From: Congeria kusceri
Taxonomy: Eukaryota > Mollusca > Bivalvia > Myida > Dreissenidae
DNA: 64,000 nucleotides
Reading direction: 5' to 3'
Assembly: GCA_027627225.1 (NCBI GenBank)
Contig: CM051027.1
Coordinates: 85,995,951 to 86,059,950 of the forward strand
Both the position numbers and the translations under genes were made by a program. Below, piece by piece: positions 48,960-61,725 of the stretch (the first letter of the stretch is position 1; every line of letters starts with the position of its first letter). The notes under the pieces were generated by a model. It was given only the letters and a program-made list of their open reading frames with translations, ran no database searches and had not been told where the DNA came from.

Positions 48960-49487
48960 CATGTCACATCTATGCCACCGTATACAATGGTTGCTAGCTA
49001 CGCGCGCTATTTTTAGAATGACACTACTGTTTCTGGACTGTGATGAACTCGCTAGAATCAATGGGCTACATGGAACGGCAACACTGTGTATGAGATTTAT
49101 GAATGGGAACATTGCACAATTGCTATTTATAGAGCGTACAGCTTATATAAATGTAGGCTAAACAAAATAGTTATTTTGTTACGTGAATGAATATAGCATT
49201 CTGTTATGGCATACAATGAGAAAATACGTTCATAATTAGCCTCAGTTCTAAAGGATTTGTTGAAGATATGTTTATAACTTCATTTTAACCGCTTATGTAA
49301 ACAATTAAGTAAATGTTTAATCCCCAAACGTAGGCAACAGTTATTGGTATATGTTAAACCATTGTGTGAAGTTTGCATTCCCTAGAATTAGAAAATTTGC
49401 CCAATTTTATTGGCATTCAATTTTCACACTGCATAGTTATCACAAGAAAATCTGGGTCAAAAGTGATCTTAGACAGCTACACCGAAA
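48960..49487 (-). repeat. Foldback family, right-type arm (copy 5)
   Basis: This is a direct copy of 47820-48354 (GGTTGCTAGCTACGCGCGC to GATCTTAGACAGCTACACCG), more diverged toward its end. Confidence 0.75.
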
Positions 49488-50035
49488 AAATGAAAATAAG
49501 TAATGAAAATAGAAGATAAAAGTGATTTGTCCAGTAATCTCCGGTATTGGCCAATATCAGATGATATTAATATTGACCAGGCTGGCATTATTGTCCAGAC
49601 AGAGAAAGCCTCCTTAAGTTTTATTGTTTTCAAAAAAGAACAATTCAATGCAAGAAATAAAGGATGAATAATTTCAGTAAGTGTAGACATATTTCAATAT
49701 CAAGGGGAATCATTTCACAAACATTATAGAAAATATTTCATAATAAGTGTTTCTATAAAAAACGAATGAATGAACCAGTGGATATGTGCCGGCACTTACA
49801 AAAATACTTAACTATGAATATATTTAATCTGCAAAACTAAACAAGTTATTTTCTTAATGACATAAGTTAACTGAGCATTTAGATGTATAAAAACAATTAA
49901 AACTGCATATTAAATGAAGAAAGAACAGTATTGCCCAGTATTGCCCACTTTCAGAGTATTGACCGGGCCAAGAAAAACTGGAAGAACCCACTGGGAAAAC
50001 CCGGATGGGTGATTCGTGCCAACCCTGATACACCA

Positions 50036-50986
50036 ATCAGCTCTACTTTCAGTCCAGGGCTGGGAGTACATAGAATCCTTGTCAAAAATCAACAAAAATC
50101 TTTAATAATACTGAGAGATTAAAGTGTGAGGGGGATGAAGTTAGTGAGAGATAAAAAGGGGGAAATGCAGGGAAGAGTCTGAGGGTGAGAAGAGAACGGG
50201 GTGGGGGTGGGGTGGGGATATTATTCTGTGTAAAGTTTCATCGAACAGTCTCAAGTGAACATAAATTTGGTAATTTTATGTTTAAGAACATTAATAATTG
50301 CTGAAATTAAATGGTGGACATTAAAAGTGATTTTAACACAAAACCACGAATGAAATTCAGATGTCATTACAAAGACATTACAAAGTGGTTTCTAGCTGTA
50401 TAAATGACTTTTAACTGGCTTTAATTAGCAAACCTGAGTTTTTATATAGACATTAGGAATAAAGCTCATGAATTTTAAATAATTTTTAATTTAAATGTAA
50501 ACTCTACACTCCTGGTTAAATCATACTGACAGTATAATATATTAATCTTCTGGAATTTCAATAGAGAAATAATGATTGCAATTACATTAGATGACATGAC
50601 ATGATAGATATAAATTGGGAGTCTTTATTATCTAATTCACATGGGGCTTTTTAAACTGTTGACAGAAGCCAAAGGTCTTTTGAGAAGGTAATTTCCAAAA
50701 CAGGTCTCGCGGAAAACTACTTCTTTTCTTTGCTGTCTATTAGTCAGTAAATCGAAACCCGAAAGGGTCCTTCACAACAGCAACATTTCACACCCATTTT
50801 CTTACATATTAATTATTTAAGATAAGGCTAAAAAAAATTGTTGATTTGTTTCTCAGGCAGCGCCGCAACATTTTTTTAATGGCCCGCCACGAATTTGATT
50901 AAATGCCAAAAATAAATTGTATTAACTGTGTTTTAAGCGATTGCACCCGGGTTTTAAAGGAGCAGTGCAGAAATATGTTAATAACA
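50036..50986. other. No gene; G-rich tract
   Basis: A purine-rich tract with several GGGG runs lies at about 50125-50218 and might form a G-quadruplex. Nothing else was recognised. Confidence 0.4.
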
Positions 50987-51701
50987 AGGATATCAGTAAA
51001 AGTGATGGATGCTCCCCGGTGCGCTTTGTTAAGTTATATAAATGCAATGAGAAGGGCAGAGATATTAAAATGACTAAAAATCAGTAGAACTGCAAGACTC
51101 AATCTGACATCAAAACTGTATGAAAGCGTACCACCTAAATTCATGCAGTAAAATTGTAAAAATAAAATAAAAACAAAATAAAATAAATCTAAGTGATGGA
51201 TTATTACTGTAATACAGGTGTGGTTTATTCAATTCCTAGTTATTTAGTTTTCCATCCAGAATGACTGAATTCATAGAGCAGTTCCTTAGTAATAGGTATG
51301 ACACAATTGACATCTTCAAAGTTCCATAACTCCAAGAAAAATCACTGAAGCGGAACGTCGTGGTAATATGCATACCTCCTTTTGGCAATGAAGATTCACA
51401 TAAAGTTTTATTGAAATCTTGCCAGTAGTTGCTGAGAAAAAGCCCATACAATAATTGTGCACTATAAACTAATTTCAAAAATCTTCAAAGTACCATAACT
51501 CTGAGAAAAATCATTGAAGCGGAACATCCTGGAATATGCACACCTCCTCTTGGAAATGAAGCTTCCCATAAAGTTTCGTTGAATTCCGGCAATTAGTTGC
51601 TGAAAAATAGCCCGGACAAGAAAGTGGGACGGAAGAACGGACGGACGGACACACTGACAAGGCGGCGACTATATGCTCCCCCGAAATTTTTCAGGAAGCA
51701 T
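50987..51701 (-). repeat. Satellite-bearing element, inverse relative of 40560-41238
   Basis: The start hairpin is TATGCTCCCCCGAAATTTTT...GGAAGCATA (51670-51701) with GGACGGACGGAC beside it. The end is the ATCAGT...ACTGAT-type hairpin with AACAAGGAT (50987). Units carry AGTTGCTGAGAAA. Confidence 0.7.
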
Positions 51702-53154
51702 AAAAATAAAACTTTGCAGAAAGTGTTTCAAATAGACATGTTACCGAACAAAATACAAAAACTACGCATTGAAATCTGTGAATTATTAACATTTTGGTAA
51801 CTTGCTATCCTCTGTTTTCTGTATGCGATAACTGGTGATGACTCTGGTGTAAACAAGCATGTAGATTATAGTTTATTCTGTTCGTACCAAGTGCTTTTGA
51901 ACAATGCCTTTCATAAAGAAGAAACAAATTTCGGATGAATAAACACCATAAACGTTCATAAGAACTATTACTAAAATTACGATGTATTGAATCGGATCCC
52001 ATGGTCAGCAGCTTAAAGTAAAACGAATCGGCATTTTAACATGAATCGTCAAAAAATAGTTAATAAAAAATGTGTGGCTGGCCATAAAAAAATGTTTTGG
52101 TATTTCCAGTAACTTTCTTCCTGTCTGATTTAATTATATAAATCGGATATACACAAATTGTGAAAAACTGTAAATTTTGAAAAAAAAGTCATATTCGATT
52201 GGGAACCGTTATACATATCGTGTATTTGTTGATTTAAACTTTTGTTTTGTAGATGCCTTAGCTTGTGTACTAGCATTCCATATTTTTTGAAAAAAATCTC
52301 TATATATATGTCCTATGGAAACAAACGAAAATGCCAGCTGCATTGAAAAGTGTTGATTTCCTTTTCAAAAATTATTGGTGATTACAAAAATAATTCCTAT
52401 TTTTAACAGTTATAAAAATATGAATTACGAAAAGTTAAATTCTATATATAGAAGTACTTTAATGCTGATGTCATATCAATTTGAAGGCACTTATGTTAAT
52501 TATGAAAATTGAAATTGATTGTCTTTTTACATCAGCTTACATAAATGACCGTTTGTGATTAATAAATCTATATTTAGAATTTTATAAAATGGGATGCTTA
52601 TGTTGTTATTAAAACTTAAAATTGTCTTTAACCTGAACTTATTTACTTGTGTTAATAAGCCATTATATAGTGGCAATAGAAAAGAATAGGAGAAAAAAAA
52701 AATACTTCAATAAAAAAAAAATTTGCCCTCCCTCCTGATTTTTTGGAAAAAGTGCCTGAGAAACAATGCATTAATTTTTTTAGCCTAATGTATGTAATAT
52801 GTATTATAATATGTGTATCATGTGATTTATTACAATTACAGTTTCTAAAATGGTCAATTTATAAAATAGTAACTTTAAACTTATGACACTCTTACTTATG
52901 CTATTTACTTGTATGTAACCAAAATATTTACCGGTGTCCTGGAATAAGATCAACAAATTAATGCGTTACATCGGTTATTTTTGACTCGTTGCGAAAGTGT
53001 TTTTTTTGTTAGCAATTCTCATTCTGAATATTTTGACAACAAATAACTGCAATTTATTAATTTTATACTGTACTATGGACAATCGAGAGCTTGCATCGTA
53101 TGATCTATTTTAATTCAGTAGTCTACAAACAAAGATCTATAAATAAACATGGGT
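51702..53154. other. AT-rich, no gene recognised
   Basis: I saw no array, inverted-repeat element or exon-like frame in this stretch. Confidence 0.4.
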
Positions 53155-54074
53155 CATGGAATCAAAGCCACATCTCATTGGTGTTAATGATGCGCTGGAG
53201 GAATAAATCGCCCTGTCGCCCAGCCCGCCTGAGGAAGGCACGCAAATCTTGCATGCGACATTCCTTTTCTTCCTGCTTTAGAAGGTGCGGTACCCAGCGT
53301 GCATGTACCTGTAACATAATATAATGCTGTTTATGCTTACAAAAAAGGAAATATAAGTTTTTTTAACATACAATTCCATAGCGATGTTTATTTAATGCTA
53401 TTAGATATAGTCACATAGTTTTTCTTACTGACCCCGTACGGTGTGATACAGGGTTTGTAAATTAATATTGGGCGATAGCATAGCTCATTTATTAATGATT
53501 TTATATTTGTTTAGAAAGAATGATTTTCTGACTGGATATTGACTGCTACTGACATAGTATGGAATAATACACGGTCAACAAATGACCCGGCTAATTGACC
53601 AAAAAAAAGCGGTATGATAAAAAATCTTTTACTCCCTAGAGTATTGGTTATTTCAAAGTATTGAATTTGACTTAATTTAAGGATTTATCTTATCGGATTG
53701 AAATTTGTGGCTAAAATAAACCTTAGTTATATATGCAACTGTTCCGTGAGAATTCTGTGGATTGTACCATAGCTGGTATCAAACATTTCGGCTAGGCCGC
53801 GTATGGTAGCCCGTCTGTCTTTTTCCAGCGTCTCGGCGACGGAAGACGTTTGCGTCGTACGCATTTTGTTACCACCACCCCTACGACCCGCATAATCTTC
53901 CAGGCTGGTCCGACCATCTGAAAATCGCCTGTGACTCTCAAAAACTATCGTCTTACTCTTGGCTGTCTTATGTGGAGTTTCTCTTCACATATTAAGTGTC
54001 TCCGAAGGTGATTTTCCAAGCTGCTGACAAAACTTAATGTTAGCATGGATTTCCATACGTTCTGATGAAGACAT
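53155..54074 (-). pseudogene. Mariner-family transposase pseudogene, 5' half, with insertion
   Basis: Minus-strand frames read HANIKFCQQLGKSPSETLNM (first helix-turn-helix), then HRRFSDGRTSLEDYAGRRGG, DRRATIRGLAEMF, TSYGTIHRILTEQL, then ARWVPHLLKQEEK and INTNEMWL. This is the order of mariner transposases. A stop follows TLNM, there is a frameshift, about 410 bp of foreign DNA separates TEQL from the ARWVP block (about 53335-53745), and the GDE.W block with the first catalytic Asp is altered to TNEMW. The C-terminal half is missing. Confidence 0.8.
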
Positions 54075-54497
54075 TTGCAAGTTTTCAATGTTGCGACTAT
54101 GTTGCGTTGAAACTTGTTTACATTTGCATCCAACGATCTAATGACGTCAAATTTGAGTACGACATCATTCTGTTGATACATTAGTGAACTTTTGCCAATA
54201 TGGGTTATTTTTTCACGCATTTAGGTGTATTATAAATCGACGTATATGTCGTGTTTTGTGGACTGCGCCGCTTAAGCGTTACCATGGTTATTAAAGGCTA
54301 ACTATAGTGGTACTGGACGATAGCAAAGGAATAATATTTCCAGCTGAAACAACTAAAACAATGAGCTTAACAAAGATATAAAATTCAAAGAAGACAACAT
54401 AATTATTATAAGATTTATAAATAAATTAAGGTTAATTCTGGATCTTCCCTTGTATAATTACGTTTACATAAGATAATTAGGTCTAACAAAATATTTT
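54075..54497. other. No gene recognised
   Basis: It contains upstream sequence of the mariner pseudogene; its inverted termini were not identified. CACTTAAG-like and CCATGG sites carry no further signal. Confidence 0.3.
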
Positions 54498-55140
54498 TAT
54501 GCCTCCAGCATCTTGATGCGGGAGTGATTGTCCTGTCCGTCCTTCCGTCTGTCCGTCGTTCCGTCCATGCCAAGTAGATTTTACTGTTTCGTCTAGCACC
54601 AACACTGCTTACTACAACACTTGGATACTTATACAGTTGTTGCTTATGACCATTCCCTATTCACCCATATCACCCAACCTCACTTTGACCTTGACCTAAT
54701 TTGCACTTCAATAATTCAAATGGGCTGTTTCTTGGTTAACTTGATTTTACAGTTTCGTCTAGTGCCAACACCGCTTGCAACAACACTTGTACTTGAATAT
54801 TTACACAGTTTTTACTTGTGACCGTTTCCAATCCACCCATATCACCCAACCTCACTTTGACCTTGACCTTGACCTAATTTGCACTTAGAATAATTCAAAT
54901 GGGCTGTTTCTTGGTTAACTAGATTTTACTGTTTCATCTAACACCAACAGCGCTTGCTACAACACTTTGATAATTACACAGTTGTTGTTTATGACTATCC
55001 CCCAATCCACCAATCACCCAACCTCACTTTGACCTTGACCTTGAACTAATTTGGACTAAGAAATAGGCTATCCAGCACCAACCGGGGGCATGTGTGTTTA
55101 TCAACCACATAATCTAGTTTCGTTACTAAAAATTAGTTTT
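54498..55140 (+). repeat. Satellite-bearing element related to 21410-22195
   Basis: It starts TATGCCTCCAGCATCTTGATG and GTCCGTCCTTCCGTC. It has three units with TTCGTCTAGCACCAACAC, and ends CCGGGGGCATGTGTG. Confidence 0.7.
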
Positions 55141-55311
55141 CATTATGATGTCGTATACTATGGAATAAGAAGCCAAATTATAAAGTTTAAAATTGGGAAA
55201 TTGAACGTCATTTAAACAAATGTTTTCTTTTAGCAAAAATGCACTCATAATTCACATGCTTTTAGTTTCATTTGTCGCCGATAGTCTTTCTATGCTGTCA
55301 GCGTTTTTATT

Positions 55312-55925
55312 ATGCCCCCCTTCCAAGAAGTGGGGTATATTGCTTTGCACCTGTCCGTCGGTCAGTCAGTCGGTCGGATGGTAGGTCTGTCCGTAGACCA
55401 TTTCGTTTCCGCATGATATCTAGAGAACGCTTTGACCTACGATCATTTAAGTTGGTCGCTTTGACCTACGATCATTTAAGTTGGTATGCTGGTTACTTGG
55501 GAGGAAAGGAAGACGCCTATTAATTTTGATGTCAACAGGTCAAAGGTCAAGGTCACTGTTGCTAAAAATAGAAAAACAGTTTCCACTTAATAACTTGAGA
55601 ACGCATTGAGATATTTTAATGAAATTTCATACATAGATACCTTATGTTGAGACCTCGCTTGGGATTGCATATGGCGTGGGTGGGGTCAAGGTCACCATTA
55701 CTAAAAATAGACAAACTGTTTCCGCTCAATAGCTTGAGAAGACATTTGAGATGTTTTAATCAAACTTCATATGTAGATACCTTTTATCTAGACCTGGCTT
55801 GGGATTGCTTATGGGGTTGGTTGGGTCAAGGTCAAGGTCACCATTACTAAACATTTTATTTTTGTGCTGACTAATGTATTTCGTTAAAAAATTTAGATTT
55901 TCATGTAATGTCCACGTTTCTTGTT
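55312..55925 (+). repeat. Satellite-bearing element (GGTCGGATGG start, 140 bp units)
   Basis: It starts TATGCCCCCCTTCCAAGAAG and GGGGTATATTGC. AGGTCAAAGGTCAAGGTCA lies at about 55538-55556. Two units of the CGCTTGGGATTGCATATGG array follow. Confidence 0.7.
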
Positions 55926-57044
55926 TTCATTCTTTTATTTTTACAATTTTACTGCATGTTCATATTGTATTTTTGTGATATGCTCACATACAGTTTTGAT
56001 GTCAGATTGAGTCTTGCAGTTCTAGTGATTTTTAGTCATTTTAATATCTCTGCCTTTTTCATTGCATTTATATTGCTTGACAAAGCGCATTGGGGAGCAT
56101 CAATCAGTTTTACTGATATCCTTGTTGGCACAGTACAACAGGCTGCTGACCATTCCTTTTTTCATTTTCAGTAGAAATTCATCCATCTTTAAACCATTTG
56201 GTCAACTAATATACCATTAATGAACTACATTCTTTCAAATGTTCACACATTTTCATCATTTTGATTGTCTATGATGTTGATTTTGTAAGTCCAATGCTAA
56301 ATTTGAGAGCACTCGTTCTTTCACCATTTCCCAGGCAGAATAATAAACAACGTGTCTTTTCAGCGGCTGAAAAGTCAAACGTTGAATGGACATTTACTTT
56401 ACTTTATTTAATGTCTGGTCATCAATTTGTAAATGGCAACAGCAGCCATAATAGAAAAATTCCTTAAACATTCAATACAACGGTTTTGCCATGATAATCT
56501 AATGAAGAAAACAATTACAGGATATAGATTGTTGAATGGCATATTGCATCACCCCTCAGGCACGCCATCAGGACGACATTTTCTTTCATGTTCATTCCCT
56601 TACCACCTGTAATTTAGTTATTTAATGTTAAAATTATGTTCTTTTTTTATTAAATTGACTTGTACTTGCCTGTACGATGTATGGCGTGGAATAACTAACA
56701 TGAATGTGAGAATTTTTTAGATTTTTGCGCAGTAATTGAATCTATTCCCAAAGCTTTTGTTTATTGTCTATGTCAGTTCCAGTCAACTTATCAAGAACTC
56801 GCCTTTGTAATTTAACCCTCCTCAAATTGAAGGGTATTCAGATAATTACATAAACAAGGTTAAGGAAAAGTTTCATCCTCAAGGGACTTGAACCTAGGAA
56901 CTCTTGCAGGATGAGTGCTCACTTGACAGCTAATCAGGCTGTCACATACCATCTCCCCTATTTGACATTAGTACCTCCGCCATGGAGGTTATGATTTTGC
57001 TGGCATTTGTTTGTCTGTCTGTCTGTCCGTCCGTCCCTCTGTCT
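55926..57044. other. No gene; solo satellite-element end
   Basis: About 56040-56125 is a lone 3' end of the 40560 family (AAAGCGCATTGGGGAGCAT, then hairpin ATCAGTTTTACTGAT and ATCCTTGTT). The remainder shows nothing supportable. Confidence 0.5.
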
Positions 57045-57900
57045 GTAGCTCACCTGAGCACAAAGTTTTGTGATCAGTCTGTGTCCGGCGTCTGTCGTCC
57101 ATCGTCAACATTTTACTTAAAAAAACTTCTCTTAAACCAATTGGCGAATTTTAACCAAACTTGGCAGGATCGTTCCTGGGATGGTCCTATAACAAATTTC
57201 TTCAATTCATTAGAAATATATTGAAAACTCTGGTTGTCATGGCAACAAAAAGATTAACAACTGGAAAACTTCAAAAAATCTTATTGTCAGAAACAACTGG
57301 CTGGATTTGAAAATAGTTTTCACTGATATGTTCCTTGTTTGACCCTCTATCATATTCCTTCAAATCATTTTGATTCGTGAAAAAACATGGCCGCCATGGA
57401 AAATATCTGAAAATCTTTTTGTCAGAAACCACTGGCTGCATTTGAAAATAGTTTTCACTGAAATGTTCCTTGTTTGACCCTCTATCAAATTCCTTCAGAT
57501 CATTTTGATTCGTGAAAAAACGTGACCGCCGGGGGGCGGGGCAATTTTCCTTATATGGCTATATTGAAAACTTTAAAAATCTTCTTGTCTGAAACCACTG
57601 ACTCGATTTCAAAATAATTTCACAGAAATGTTTTTTGGGTGACTTTCTTCCAAATGCATTTAAATCATTTTGATTCATGAAAAAACGTGGCTACCAGGGG
57701 GCAGTGCAGTCTTTCTTATATGGCTATATTGAAAACTTGGAAAATCTTGTCTGAAACCGCAGGCTGGATTTGAAAATAGTTTTCACAGAAACATTCGTTG
57801 GGTGACCCTATACCAAATTCCTTCAAATCATTTTGATTTGTTAAAAAACATGGCCACCAGGGCACAGATGGAAAATATTATGTAACCACTATCTGGATTT
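57045..57900 (+). repeat. Satellite-bearing element (GCTCACCTGAGCAC start)
   Basis: GTCTGTCTGTCCGTCCGTCC precedes TAGCTCACCTGAGCACAAAG. Units carry AAATTCCTTCAAATCATTTTG and AACATGGCCGCC. Confidence 0.65.
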
Positions 57901-58774
57901 TGAAATAATTCCACAGAAACCTGCCATTTTGATTCATGTATTGTGATGTTGTTTGCATAATATGTCCTGACATTAGTTTTATGCTAAATTGTTAAACAGT
58001 CACTTCAAACCTTTCAGCCAATATTGAATCAACCTGGTTAACAATGATTCTCCCAGACAATCAATAATTCATAGCTTTTTTATTTGAAGGTTATGTTTCA
58101 AATTCAGTATCAGAATTTGCAATTAAATGTGTTCTCTTTGTTACAGTTCCATTCAATACAAGGTATTAATATTAGAATTAGAAAATTTGGCAGTGGTTTA
58201 AGCCCATATTTGCACAATTATCTTTCTGCTTGGATAATTGATATATTTCCTAGCAAGTATATTGTTGCATAACCTCAGATAAGGCTTTAAAATATAATTT
58301 TAGCAACAGTGTTACTACAGAATGGATTTTTCTTGAATGAATCCCAACAAATAATTGTTGTGGATCCAAATAATGTCATGATAACCAATATAATAGCAGG
58401 TCATTAGAATGAGAAGGATTTTTTAAATAGTTTTTAAAGTTAAAGCACTTTGACAAAAATATGTGTGTTAGTTCAAACTTAAGTATTAAGTTAATTATGT
58501 TTAAATTAGCTACATAATATTTTGCTTTTAAGTTGATACAATAATGAATGGTGGAATATTTAAAAAAAAAAATTGTATGATGAAGAGATTAAATTTTAAA
58601 ATAACTTCTTGTGAGCATGAGATTACGCATGGAATCTGCAGCTATGATGAAAAACTCTGCATTTCAAATAAATCTGGTATGTATATGTTTGCAGTATTGT
58701 TCATTGTACATGCAGGAAATATTGCTTGATGATGAATTAATTTTATTTATTATTATTATTAATTATATTTCTTA
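57901..58774. other. AT-rich, no gene recognised
   Basis: Only short open frames without splice support and no repeat structure were recognised. Confidence 0.4.
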
Positions 58775-60925
58775 TTATGCCCCCCCTTTGAAGAAGTGGG
58801 GGTATCTTATTTGCACGTGTACATCAGTCGGTCGGTCGGTTGGTCCGATGGTCGGTCTGACCGTAGACCATTTCGTTTCCGCACGATATCTAGAGAACGC
58901 TTTGACCTACGCTCATGAAAGTTTGTTTGCTGGTTACTCTTGAGGAGAGGAAGACACCTATACATTTTGAGGTCAACAGGTCAAAGGTCAAGGTCACCGT
59001 TACTAAAAATAGAAAAACGGTTTCCGCTCAATAGCTTGAGAACGCATCGAGATATTGTACTGAAACTTTATACATAGATACCTTGTAACAAAAGGAAGAC
59101 GCCTATACATTTTGAGGTCAACAGGTCAAAGGTCAAGGTCACCGTTGCTAAAAATAGAAAAACGGTTTCTGCTCAATAACTTGAGAACGCATCAAGATAT
59201 TTTAATGAAACTTCATACATAGATGCCTTATATCGAGACCTCGCTTGGAATTGCATATGGGGTGGGTGGAGTCAAGGTCATCGTTACTAAAAATAGAAAA
59301 ACGGTTTCGGCTCAATAACTTTAGAATCCATAAAGATATTTTAATGAAACTTCATATGTAGATACCATATATCCAGACCTCGCTTGGGATTGCATATGGG
59401 GTGGGTGGTAGCATAACAAGTAGGGCCCTGTGCCAATATTGAGCTACTTTTTATATGGGCAATATTGGTGGGGCCTAACTGGGGAAAGACCAATTATGTG
59501 GTGGAAATTTCTCCCTATATGTCTATAGAGTAGCGACAGGATTTTCGTTGCTACTTTCACGCGCTGAAATGGCATGGTTAGCATTAATATTTCTTAATAA
59601 AATTTACATACCTGCAAAGAGAATTTATTCCTCAATAATGTTTCATAAATATTTGTACGATAGCACTTCCATTTTGGATGCAACACCAATTTAAACCTAC
59701 ACACTATTGCATTTTCAACACATCTCGCTGTCCTCCACTGTGTAAACTTTAATCGATATTCTGCTACACTGAGATGATTGCGTCATTTTGATTGGTCATT
59801 CAATTCTATCATTCATCGTCCGGTTGGTTGAAGCATATTTGAAGGGTTAAACAAGGCAATGTAAACATGGTGGACTGTACATGAATGTAGATTTTTTTGC
59901 AAGTTTAAATCGGAATTAAACGCATGTTCTAGGTAAATTTCGGCACATGTTAAGCAGTTTAGGTGTTGTTTAAGTAAAATACGTTGATTTATAACTTTAT
60001 TGTCGCAAATAAAGGAAATTAAATAAAATTTAAACTTATAGGTTTCCACCACATAAATGGTCTTTCGGCGATGAGACGTTCCAGCGAATTTAGCCCTATA
60101 TAAAGTAACAATAAATTCGCAGCATGTCTCATGAATTAGACTAGGGTGGGTGGGGTCAAAATTAATGTCACCATAACTAAAAATAGAAAAATGGTTTATG
60201 CTCAATAACTTGAGAACGTATCAAGATATTTTAATTAAACTTCATACATATATACCTTATATCGAAACCTTGCTTGAGATTGCATATGGGGTGGATGTGG
60301 TGAAGGTCAAGGTGACAGTTACTAAAAATAGAAAATGGTTTTCGCTTAATAACTTGAGAACGCATCAAGATATTTTAATGAAACTTCATACATATATATC
60401 TTATATTGAGACCTGTCTTGGGATTGCATATGTGGTGGGTGGGGTCAAGGTCACTGTTACTAAAAAATTGAAAAATGGTTTTCGCTCAATAACTTGACAA
60501 GCATTGAGATATTTTAATAAAACTTCATACATAGATACCTTATATCGAGACCTCGCTTGGGATTGCATATGGGGTGGGTGGGGTCAAGGTCACCATTACT
60601 AAAAATTGAAAAAACGTTTTCCGCTCAATAACTTGAGAATGCATCGAGATATTTTCATGAAACTTCATACATAGATCCCATATTGAGACCTCGCTTGGGA
60701 TTGCATGTATAGAGATATAGGGTGGGTGAGGTCAAGGTCTCCATTACAAAAAATAGAAAAATGGTTTTCGCTCAATAACTTTAGAATGCATCAAGATATT
60801 TGAATGAAACTTCATACATAGATACCTTGTATCTAGACCAAGCTTGGGATTGCATATGGGTTGGGTGAAATCAAGGTCAAGGTCAATGTTACTAAAAATA
60901 CAAAAACGGTTTCTGCTAAATAATT
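58775..60925 (+). repeat. Satellite-bearing element, 140 bp units, split by another element
   Basis: It starts TATGCCCCCCCTTTGAAG with GTGGGGGTATC and GGTCGGTCGGTTGG. Units with GCTTGGGATTGCATATGG run to 59408 and again from 60144. The interruption is the hairpin-ended element at 59409-60143. Confidence 0.75.
59409..60143. mobile_element. 735 bp element with hairpin-structured inverted ends
   Basis: It interrupts a satellite array and is flanked by GGGTGGGTGG on both sides (59399-59408 and 60144-60153). Inner inverted ends share GACCAWTTATGTGGTGG (about 59488-59504 and the inverse near 60048-60065). Each end also folds. The left 9 bp stem is CCAATATTG/CAATATTGG (59433-59441 with 59460-59468). 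The right one is GCGAATTTA/TAAATTCGC (60084-60092 with 60112-60120), extended by GAGAC/GTCTC. Loops are similar (ACTTT.TATA.GGGC) while stems differ. The 130-codon minus frame across its right end is not gene-like. Confidence 0.7.
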
Positions 60926-61725
60926 ATGCCCCCATTAGAAGAAGTGGGGGTATATTGCTTTGCACCTGTCCATCAGTCGGTCGGTCAGATAGTCAGTCCA
61001 TCTGTCCGTAGACAATTTTGTTTCCGCATGATATCTAGAGAACGCTCTGACCTACGATCATTTAAATTGGTATGCTGGTTACTTAGGAGGAAAGGAAGAC
61101 GCCTATTGATTTTGAGGTCAACAGATTAAAGGTCAAGGTCACAGGGGCTTGTAACATGAAATTTGTTTCCGCACAATATCTAGAGAACGCTTTGACCTAC
61201 GATCATTTAAGTTGGTATGCTGGTTACTTGGGAGGAAAGGAAGTCGTCTATCAATTTTGAGGTCAACAGGTCAAAGGTCAAGGTGACAGAGGCTTGTAAC
61301 ATGAAAACTGTTTTCTCTGTAGACCATTTCATTTCTGCATGATATGTAGAATACGCTTTGACCTACGATCATCCAAGTTGGTATGCTGGTTACTCAGGAG
61401 GAAAGGAAGACACCTATCAATTTGGAGGTCAAAGGTCAAGGTCACAGGGGCTTGTAACATGAAAACTGTTTTCTCCATAGACCATTTTGTTTCCGCAGGA
61501 TATGTAGAGATGTTTTGGCCTATTTGATGTTTATATCAAACAGAAAACATGTATCCTTATATAATAGACTGTAAAAATAAATCTATAATTATACCGGTAC
61601 TCTTTCTTTCAGCTTTATATTTACTTTGTAAAGCATCAACTTTAATTTCCTCCCCATGTGTTAATGTGCACATACAATATTAAAATTTTTTTTTAGGCAT
61701 ACATGTTTTACAAACATCTCTTGTT
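60926..61725 (+). repeat. Satellite-bearing element (GGTCGGTCAG start)
   Basis: It starts TATGCCCCCATTAGAAG with GTGGGGGTATATTGC. Its units carry TTTCCGCACAATATCTAGAG and AGGTCAAAGGTCAAGGTGA. It ends near GGCATACATGTTTTACAAAC. A relative is at 44986-45678. Confidence 0.7.

Larger units (their letters stand above)
46923..50027. mobile_element. Second hAT-like inverted-repeat element, 3.1 kb, non-autonomous
   Basis: It starts CAGGGTTGGCA and ends TGCCAACCCTG, exact inverses and typical of hAT termini. Inner ends share CCCGGGTTTT/AACCCGG, GACCGG(C)CCGGG-like and GGGCAATACTGGG motifs. Flanks ATGCACGA (46915-46922) and ATACACCA (50028-50035) agree at 6 of 8 positions. No transposase frame is present. 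The interior contains a satellite element and three foldback arms. Confidence 0.65.

Noticed and set aside
59813..60205. 130-codon minus-strand frame
   Set aside because: It crosses the right end of the hairpin element and enters the satellite array.
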